From: JADFMN01 sp964529975
GTDB taxonomy: Bacteria; Armatimonadota; Fimbriimonadia; Fimbriimonadales; Fimbriimonadaceae
Length of the DNA stretch: 37,828 nt
Reading direction: 5' to 3'
Assembly: GCA_964529975.1 (NCBI GenBank)
Contig: CAZGXW010000020.1
Span: 1 to 37,828 of the forward strand
This document shows positions 32,803-37,828 of this stretch, one piece after another. The notes under the pieces are model-generated. The model saw only the letters and a list, made by a program, of their open reading frames with translations, had not been told where the DNA came from and made no database searches. The translations under genes and the position numbers were made by a program. The stretch's first letter is position 1. The number at the start of each line of letters is the position of its first letter.

Positions 32803-33570
32803 CTACTTGAGCGACCACCTGTTGCGCCGCTTTCGTTTGCTCACTTTGACCATTGCTCGCGCGATCTCACGATACATCTTCGCCCTCGCCGTCGCGCCTT
32901 GCACGAGCCCGAGCTTCTGCTCCTTATGGGTGTTGCTCACACCGCGCAAGACCGTCTTGACGACGGTCGCCTTCAAGCGTTTCGCATAGGTCGTGATCGT
33001 GATCTCTGCTCCCATGCGGATCTCGGGCAAGAACGGCACAGACTCGAAAAGTTTTCGATACATTGCCCGCTGGCCGCTGAGGAAGGGCGTGATCACCTGG
33101 CCCGTGTCGCTCCAGAACTTCCCACCGCGGAACACGCCGATGCACATGTCGCATTGACCTGCTAGGAGCGGTCGGACGACCTGGTCGACGTGGTGTGACC
33201 GCAGTCCGACTAGGTCGGCGTCGAAGAACGCGATGATGTCGGCGTCGGTGTGCGCGACGCCCGCGCACATCGCACCGCCCTTGCCGACGTTGAAGGGAAG
33301 CGCGACGACCCGTACGCCCTCGCGGCGCGAGGCGACCTCTACGGTCGCATCGGTCGATCCGTCACTGACGACGATCACCTCGTCGACAAGCGAGGCACCG
33401 AGGACGGCCTCGAGTGCGTCGTTGATGCGGTGCGCCTCGTTGAACGCGGGAATGACGACGGCGGCGCGCAGAGGACGGTTGGGCGGCACGAAGTGGGCCT
33501 TGGACTTATCCGAGGAGACCCCGTCCTTCCAGGCGTGCCCTGATCCTTTCTTCAATCTTCGACCCTGCAT
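32803..33570 (-). CDS. Family 2 glycosyltransferase
   Basis: The product has up to 255 residues. The GT2 fold is clear: AVVIPAFNEAHRINDALEAV, VIVVSDGSTDATVEVA, NVGKGGAMCAGV and the metal-binding IIAFFDADLVG. No membrane helix is seen, so it probably acts at the cytoplasmic face. It transfers sugars from nucleotide or lipid-linked donors; the acceptor is unknown. The ATG at 33570 would overlap the upstream acyltransferase gene by 65 nt. A GTG at 33489 (residue 28, just before PPNRPLRAAVVIP) removes the overlap and is a good alternative start. It is the third gene of the DegT-acyltransferase-GT2-TIGR03790 operon. Confidence 0.85.
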   Translation of the reverse strand: MQGRRLKKGSGHAWKDGVSSDKSKAHFVPPNRPLRAAVVIPAFNEAHRINDALEAVLGASLVDEVIVVSDGSTDATVEVASRREGVRVVALPFNVGKGGAMCAGVAHTDADIIAFFDADLVGLRSHHVDQVVRPLLAGQCDMCIGVFRGGKFWSDTGQVITPFLSGQRAMYRKLFESVPFLPEIRMGAEITITTYAKRLKATVVKTVLRGVSNTHKEQKLGLVQGATARAKMYREIARAMVKVSKRKRRNRWSLK

Positions 33571-34555
33571 GGTTGACCGCGCGTCCCACCGACCCGAGAC
33601 CGGAGTTCAATGGAAGGATATACCGCATATTCACAAACGCGTGCTGGGGGTTCCAGCGTCGCTTATAGGGCTCGTCTCCCCTCAGGAAGTCAAACCTCGT
33701 ACATCCTTCGTCGATTGCACTTCTTATCGCGCTAGCGACGAGAAGCGTTCCCGGCGACAGGGCTTTGTGCTCGGGATCGAACCCGCACTGATAGAAGAAC
33801 CTGGTGCTTCCAATCTGCATCCCATAGAGAACGCCGATGGCACGGCCTTCGTGTTCCAGCACGGACATACGAAGGAGCCCCTCGTTTGCAAGGCGCCCGA
33901 CCGTGCGCTTGTGGAACGCTTTGAGCCCCCTCGTCGCAAACGCGCCAGGGAGTCCGCGCTTTCTCCACCTCTGCGTATGAAGTTCGAAGAACGTCTCCAG
34001 CGCGCGTTCCGCGTCGTTTGCGCGAACCTCGACGACTCGCGATCCTCCGTTCTTGAAAGTCCCCTTCTCGAGTTTTCGACAGTCGAACCGCAGACTCTTG
34101 CTCAACGATTGGAGGTAGGTCTCGTAGGAATCAGGAAGGTCGAGCACCAGGCACGTCGCTTGCTCGACGGGAGTCGCCCCGTCGAGCACGAGCCCCTCGC
34201 GAATCTGGTGCAAGTCGGCAAGGTCGAGGTCTTTGGCACGGCGCAGGTGTTCGGCAAGCGCTTGAGCAACCTCGCCTTCCGATCCAGGTCTTACGAGCGG
34301 ATGGAGATAGTCGCTTTGCCCTGTGCCGATCGCGCGGAGCGTGCGCCACGGCCCTCCCGAGCGGTACAGGGCGTACAGTCCGACCAGGTCTCTGCCCTCC
34401 CTGAACTCGATCCAGTGCTGGCACTTGTCCTTTCCGAACTGCTCCCACCAAGACGTGGTCCAGGCAGATGAATGGAACGGCGTCGGGAACGACGCTTCGC
34501 GCAACAGGGCGGCGTGGTCGCGCGGGGCCGAATCGCTGACGCGGACGTCCAACAC
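33506..34555 (-). CDS. GNAT/BioF2-like (FemAB-type) acyltransferase
   Basis: The product has 349 residues. The fold resembles the CelD/BcsL or acetyltransferase-6 group: an N-terminal FHSSAWTTSWWEQFG, a central SLSKSLRFDCRKLEKG, then FFELHTQRWRKRGLPGAF, GVLYGMQIGSTRFFYQCGFDP and a C-terminal FDFLRGDEPYKRRW. Such proteins N-acylate amino sugars or lipids in polysaccharide pathways. The frame has a GTG at 34564, but AGGAGG (34569-34564) overlaps that codon. The next GTG, 34555, has AGGAGG at 8-nt spacing and is taken as the start. It follows the aminotransferase stop closely. Confidence 0.8.
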   Translation of the reverse strand: MLDVRVSDSAPRDHAALLREASFPTPFHSSAWTTSWWEQFGKDKCQHWIEFREGRDLVGLYALYRSGGPWRTLRAIGTGQSDYLHPLVRPGSEGEVAQALAEHLRRAKDLDLADLHQIREGLVLDGATPVEQATCLVLDLPDSYETYLQSLSKSLRFDCRKLEKGTFKNGGSRVVEVRANDAERALETFFELHTQRWRKRGLPGAFATRGLKAFHKRTVGRLANEGLLRMSVLEHEGRAIGVLYGMQIGSTRFFYQCGFDPEHKALSPGTLLVASAIRSAIDEGCTRFDFLRGDEPYKRRWNPQHAFVNMRYILPLNSGLGSVGRAVNHAGSKIEERIRARLEGRGLLG

Positions 34556-34567
34556 GCCCCGCACCTC

Positions 34568-35689
34568 CTAGCGCGCGGCAGGGGCCTTTGCGCAGAACTC
34601 TCTGACTTGTGCAGCGGCGAACTCGACCTGCTCGTAACTCAGGTGCGGGTGGACGGGAAGCGAGAGCACTTCCTTGCTGACCTGCTCGGTCACGGGCAGA
34701 CTCCCTTCGCCCGATCCATACGCGCGGTAGGGGTCGTGGAGGTGAAGCGGCACCGGGTAGAAGATGCTGCAGTCGACCTCGTTGGCCCTTAAGTGATTCA
34801 TCAGTCCGTCGCGGTCTTGCGCACGAACGGTGAACTGGTGCCAAGTGTGGTTGTTGCCGGGGGACGTGACAGGCGTGACGATCGGCGTTCCCTCCAAAGC
34901 CTTGATGTACATCTCAGCGATCTCGCTTCGCCGCTTGTTCCAAAACTCCAAGCGCGTCCACTTGGCGCAGAGCACGGCCGCCTGGAGTTCGGCCATGCGG
35001 CTCGTGTATCCCAGGTCGTCGTAGTAGTAGCGCTCCTTGCCCATGCCGTGGATGCGCAACGATAGCGAGCGTTGCTTGATCTCGTCGTCGTTCGTGAGGA
35101 TGAGCCCGCCGTCGCCCGCCGCGCCGAGGTTCTTGGTGACGTAGAAACTGATTCCTGCCGCCTTGCCGAACGCACCGCAAAACGTCCCTTCGTGGTGGCT
35201 CACCAGCGATTGAGCCGCGTCCTCGATCACGACCAGGCCGTGCTCGTTCGCGATCTGCATGATCGCGTGAATGTCGCAGAGTTGCCCAAAGAGGTGGATC
35301 GGGAGTATCGCCTTGGTCCTGCTCGTCAGGGCAGGTCTGATCTTCTCGACGTCGATGTTGAATGTCGCAGGATCGATATCGACGAAAACGGGCTTAGCAC
35401 CGAGTTGAGCGATGACCTCGACGCTGGCCACAAATGTGAATGCCGTCGTGATCACTTCGTCGCCGGGTCCGATCCCAGCGGCCTGGAGCGCGATCTTCAA
35501 CGCGTCTGTGCCGCTGTTCACGGCGATCCCGTGCTTCACGCCATGGGCTGCCGCTACAGTCTCCTCGAGTTGCTTGCCGTACTTGCCCAACACGAACGCG
35601 CTACCGTCCAAGATCTCATCGAACGCGGCGTCGATCAGGGGTCGCACTTCGGCGGTCTGGGCGTTGAGGTCGAGGAAGGGTACGCGCAT
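34568..35689 (-). CDS. DegT/DnrJ/EryC1/StrS-family sugar aminotransferase
   Basis: The product has 373 residues. This PLP enzyme family aminates keto-sugar nucleotides. The N-terminus RVPFLDLNAQTAEV, the substrate/PLP region NSGTDALKIALQAAG, EDAAQSLVS with the cofactor-stacking motif, and Lys 186 in SFYVTKNLGAAGDGG are all standard. The C-terminal substrate loop DCSIFYPVPLHLHDPY is typical of WbpE/WlbE-like enzymes. It is the first gene of an operon with an acyltransferase and a glycosyltransferase, suggesting an N-acylated amino sugar is made and added to a glycan. The start is supported by AGAGG 4 nt upstream and a TACAAT box. Confidence 0.92.
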   Translation of the reverse strand: MRVPFLDLNAQTAEVRPLIDAAFDEILDGSAFVLGKYGKQLEETVAAAHGVKHGIAVNSGTDALKIALQAAGIGPGDEVITTAFTFVASVEVIAQLGAKPVFVDIDPATFNIDVEKIRPALTSRTKAILPIHLFGQLCDIHAIMQIANEHGLVVIEDAAQSLVSHHEGTFCGAFGKAAGISFYVTKNLGAAGDGGLILTNDDEIKQRSLSLRIHGMGKERYYYDDLGYTSRMAELQAAVLCAKWTRLEFWNKRRSEIAEMYIKALEGTPIVTPVTSPGNNHTWHQFTVRAQDRDGLMNHLRANEVDCSIFYPVPLHLHDPYRAYGSGEGSLPVTEQVSKEVLSLPVHPHLSYEQVEFAAAQVREFCAKAPAAR

Positions 35690-35707
35690 AGGGCCTCTTG
35701 AGGCTAG

Positions 35708-35713
35708 ATTGTA
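35708..35713 (-). promoter_or_regulatory. -10-like box TACAAT for the glycan operon
   Basis: TACAAT (five of six matches to TATAAT) lies 18 nt before the ATG at 35689. Here a short leader with the ribosome site AGAGG is predicted, in contrast to the leaderless-type starts of neighbouring transcription units. Confidence 0.45.
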
Positions 35714-35796
35714 TCAGGTCGGCACGTCGGTCGAGGGGCCGTTGGAGCGAGCCCGGAACGATTGCGGGGCAGCCGGTTCCGGTTCGTCCCTCGCGC

Positions 35797-35802
35797 TAGA
35801 AT
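35797..35802 (+). promoter_or_regulatory. -10-like box TAGAAT for maf
   Basis: TAGAAT matches TATAAT in five of six positions and ends 6 nt before the GTG at 35809. No ribosome site is present, so a leaderless start is likely. Confidence 0.5.
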
Positions 35803-35808
35803 CCACGA

Positions 35809-36387
35809 GTGCGCCTTCGATACCCAGTGGTCCTTGCCAGCGCGTCGCCACGTCGCAGAGAACTGCTGGGGCAAATCACGGAAGACTTCGAGGTTGTTCC
35901 GGCCCACGTCGACGAAGACGCCCTGACCGACCCCGATCCGTGGATCACGGCACAAAGACTGGCCCGTGAAAAGGCCCTTGCCGTGTCTGCATCGCGACCG
36001 GACGCCTTGGTCGTGGCTGGGGACACTGTCGTCGCGCTAAAGAAGAGCGAAGGTTGGGAACAACTCGCCAAGCCGACTGGCGCCGACGACGCGAAGAGGA
36101 TGTTACGACTCCTAGCAGGAAAGACCCACGTCGTGGTGACCGGTGTGTGCCTTGTTTGGCCCAAGGGGATGTCTTCGTTCACCGAGACTTCGCGCGTGAC
36201 TTTCCTCGCTCTGAGCGACGAAGAGATCGCGTCCTACGTCGCGACGGGCTCGCCGCTTGACAAGGCCGGTGCGTATGGCCTCCAAGACGAGTCGCAGGAC
36301 TTCATAGAGCGGGTCGAGGGCGACGTCGACAACGTCATCGGGCTCCCGGTCGCGCGGCTAAAGGAAGCCCTGCAGTCGGTAACATGA
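35809..36387 (+). CDS. maf: Maf-family nucleotide pyrophosphatase
   Basis: The product has 192 residues, standard length. Maf proteins hydrolyse non-canonical or canonical nucleoside triphosphates such as dTTP/UTP in the cytoplasm and have been linked to septum inhibition. The N-terminal signature VLASASPRRRELL, VPAHVDED, the catalytic aspartate in VVAGDTVVAL (Asp 72), and the C-terminal DKAGAYGLQDESQDFIERVEGD are all present. The arginine/lysine pattern that separates dTTP-specific YhdE from YceF-type enzymes was not resolved. The GTG start is supported by the -10 box 6 nt upstream. Its stop overlaps the -10 box of the next gene. Confidence 0.92.
   Translation: MRLRYPVVLASASPRRRELLGQITEDFEVVPAHVDEDALTDPDPWITAQRLAREKALAVSASRPDALVVAGDTVVALKKSEGWEQLAKPTGADDAKRMLRLLAGKTHVVVTGVCLVWPKGMSSFTETSRVTFLALSDEEIASYVATGSPLDKAGAYGLQDESQDFIERVEGDVDNVIGLPVARLKEALQSVT
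36380..36385 (+). promoter_or_regulatory. -10-like box TAACAT for the GH109-like gene
   Basis: GTAACAT overlaps the last codons and stop of maf and ends 9 nt before the ATG at 36395. It is the same class as the boxes before the decarboxylase and epimerase genes, so the gene can be transcribed on its own despite its closeness to maf. Confidence 0.45.
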
Positions 36388-36394
36388 TGCCGCG

Positions 36395-37756
36395 ATGAAG
36401 CGACGTGACTTCTTGAAGGCGGCCGGCGCCGCTGGCGTGACGGCGGTAAGTGCCCAGTTGGCACTGGGTGGGAGCCAATCGGCAAGCGCGCCGCGCAGGC
36501 AAGGGAAGTCGATGGCCGGCTACGCCGACAAGAAGATGGACACAGTCCGTTTCGGGTTCATCGGTGTCGGCGCTCGCGGCAGCGGGCACGTCGCCCAGAT
36601 GCTGCAGATCCAGGGCGCTGAGATCAAGGCGATTGCAGACCTGTATCCCGATTGGGGTGAGAGGAGCGTCAAACGCTGCACCGACGCCGGTCGCGAGAAG
36701 CCGACCTTCTACGGCCCAGGCAAGGACAGTTACAAGGCGATGCTCCAGCGCGACGACATCGATGCGGTGGTTATTGCCACTCCCTGGGAAGAACACGTCC
36801 GGATGTGCGTCGACGCGATGGAGAACGGAAAGCACGCCTTCGTCGAAGTGCCCGCCGCTTACACGCTAGACGACTGTTGGAAACTCGTCGACACCAGCGA
36901 GAAGACGCAGCGCCATTGCATGATGATGGAGAACGTCAACTACGGGCGCGAGGAACTCTTGGTGCTCAACATGTGCCGCTTAGGCGTTTTTGGCGAACTC
37001 TTGCACGGCGAGGCGGCCTACATCCACGACTTGCGCGGGCAGATGCACGAGGTCGAGCGCGGAACTGGCTCGTGGCGCACGGTCCATTATCAGAAGCGCA
37101 ACGGCAACTTGTATCCCACACACGGGCTTGGACCGGTCGCGTTCTATATGGGGATCAACCGCGGCGACCGGTTCGACCACCTCGCTTCGGTGGGGTCGAA
37201 CTCGCGTGTTCGCGCAGAGTACGCAAAGAAAAACTTCCCGCCAGACCACAAGTGGAACAAGGCGCCGTTCGTGTGCGGCGACATCAACACGTCGATCATC
37301 CGCACGGTCAACGGCCGCACGGTCATGGTGCAGTGGGACGAGCAACTCCCGCGCCCGTACACGCGGCACAACCTGCTCCAAGGCACCAAGGGCGTGTTCG
37401 GCGGGTTTCCCAACCGCTGCGTCATCGAAGGCGAGAGTGCATCGACCCACAGTTGGGACCAAGGCGATGGGCTGAAGAAGTTCTTCGACAAGTACGAGCA
37501 CCCAATGTGGTCGCAAGTCGCCAACGACCCCGCCAACCAAGGCGGGCACGGCGGCATGGACTTCGTGATGCTGTGGCGAATGGTGTACTGCCTTCGCAAC
37601 GGCCTTCCTGTCGACCAAGACGTCTATGATGCGGCCGCCTGGTCCGCGGTCACGCCGCTCAGCGAGCGCTCGGTCAAGAACCGCGGCCAGTCGCTCGACT
37701 TCCCCGACTTCACCCGCGGGGCGTGGAAAACGAGGAAGCCTGAGTACTGGGTGTGA
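36395..37756 (+). CDS. Tat-exported Gfo/Idh/MocA-fold protein, GH109-like glycosidase
   Basis: The product has 453 residues. It has a twin-arginine signal (KRRDFLKAAGAAGVTAVSA), so it is exported folded, probably with bound NAD(H). The Rossmann domain follows (VRFGFIGVGARGSGHVAQML, VIATPWEEHVRMC), then VEVPAAYTLDDCW. The C-terminal domain has RNGNLYPTHGLGPVAFYMGI, QWDEQLPRPYTRHN and HGGMDFVMLWRM, matching the alpha-N-acetylgalactosaminidase-type GH109 family. That family cleaves glycosides through an NAD-dependent redox mechanism. Length and motifs agree with GH109; other Gfo/Idh/MocA exoenzymes remain possible. It is a single gene, and the start is taken from the Tat signal and the -10 box 9 nt upstream. 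Confidence 0.87.
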   Translation: MKRRDFLKAAGAAGVTAVSAQLALGGSQSASAPRRQGKSMAGYADKKMDTVRFGFIGVGARGSGHVAQMLQIQGAEIKAIADLYPDWGERSVKRCTDAGREKPTFYGPGKDSYKAMLQRDDIDAVVIATPWEEHVRMCVDAMENGKHAFVEVPAAYTLDDCWKLVDTSEKTQRHCMMMENVNYGREELLVLNMCRLGVFGELLHGEAAYIHDLRGQMHEVERGTGSWRTVHYQKRNGNLYPTHGLGPVAFYMGINRGDRFDHLASVGSNSRVRAEYAKKNFPPDHKWNKAPFVCGDINTSIIRTVNGRTVMVQWDEQLPRPYTRHNLLQGTKGVFGGFPNRCVIEGESASTHSWDQGDGLKKFFDKYEHPMWSQVANDPANQGGHGGMDFVMLWRMVYCLRNGLPVDQDVYDAAAWSAVTPLSERSVKNRGQSLDFPDFTRGAWKTRKPEYWV

Positions 37757-37828
37757 GCATCTCGCTGAGCACAACGCGATACGCTGGCTTGTACCTCGCC
37801 TCGTAGTGCGCCGAGTGGTGTATCGCGG
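37710..37828 (-). CDS. Possible C-terminal end of an unidentified gene entering from the right edge
   Basis: On the minus strand one frame from the window edge reads AIHHSAHYEARYKPAYRVVL and continues to a TGA at 37712-37710, overlapping the end of the GH109-like gene by 47 bp. Third codon positions in this piece are mostly G or C, as in the real genes here, and the residue mix looks protein-like. I do not recognise the family. Other frames are also open over this short stretch, so this is tentative. Confidence 0.35.
   Translation of the reverse strand, partial: AIHHSAHYEARYKPAYRVVLSEMLTPSTQASSFSTPRG

Noticed and set aside
33233..34471. A 412-codon plus-strand open frame opposite the acyltransferase and glycosyltransferase genes
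   Set aside because: Its composition is antisense-like, no motif is visible, and the minus-strand genes have recognisable families and ribosome sites.
36980..37774. A 264-codon minus-strand open frame inside the GH109-like gene
   Set aside because: It is a shadow of the plus-strand gene, which has a Tat signal and family motifs throughout.

Overview
The window is a GC-rich (roughly 60% by eye), densely packed bacterial chromosome segment. No phage, integrase, transposase, CRISPR array or rRNA is visible. A PEP-CTERM protein, a TIGR03790-type protein, tandem degenerate amidohydrolases, a GH109-type Tat-exported oxidoreductase and a mixed T2SS/T4P assembly operon suggest an environmental Gram-negative from a lineage such as Armatimonadota (Fimbriimonadia-like). 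This assignment is inference from gene content; Planctomycetota or Acidobacteriota are not excluded.

Layout. 1-674 (-) is the start of a PLP-dependent decarboxylase cut by the window edge, divergent from glpX (747-1706, +). Two exported amidohydrolase-like proteins form a (-) operon at 1703-5696. From 5854 to 17623 (+) runs an 11-gene operon encoding a type II secretion / type IV pilus-like machine: gspE, gspF, pseudopilins G-H-I-J-K, a PilM-PilN-like fusion, PilO-like, PilP/GspC-like and a secretin. It ends in an exported Gly-rich protein with LTPEQ motifs and a strong terminator.

From 17657 to 26598 everything is on the minus strand. In transcription order it holds tRNA-Gln, a P5C dehydrogenase (pruA), a striking palindrome built of ten-base units, a Zn/Cd-type P1B ATPase, an AtoE-like transporter, an ECF sigma factor without a visible anti-sigma, a membrane rhodanese, a persulfide-dioxygenase-like/rhodanese fusion and an NAD-dependent epimerase. 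26693-27799 (+) is a Xaa-Pro peptidase. A PEP-CTERM protein, RNase III and an aspartate aminotransferase follow on (-). The aminotransferase is divergent from a solitary FecCD-type permease.

A four-gene (-) operon (32795 to 35689 region) encodes a DegT sugar aminotransferase, a GNAT/BioF2-like acyltransferase, a GT2 glycosyltransferase and a TIGR03790-like protein, consistent with surface glycan synthesis. maf and a Tat-exported GH109-like protein close the window on (+). A probable partial gene enters from the right edge on (-).

The most general observation concerns gene starts. Ten transcription-unit-leading genes have a -10-like hexamer (GTAAACT or GTAACAT classes, and TATAAT-like forms) 6-9 nt before the start codon. 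Many internal operon genes instead carry Shine-Dalgarno sequences such as AAGGAGG. This suggests widespread leaderless transcription in this organism.
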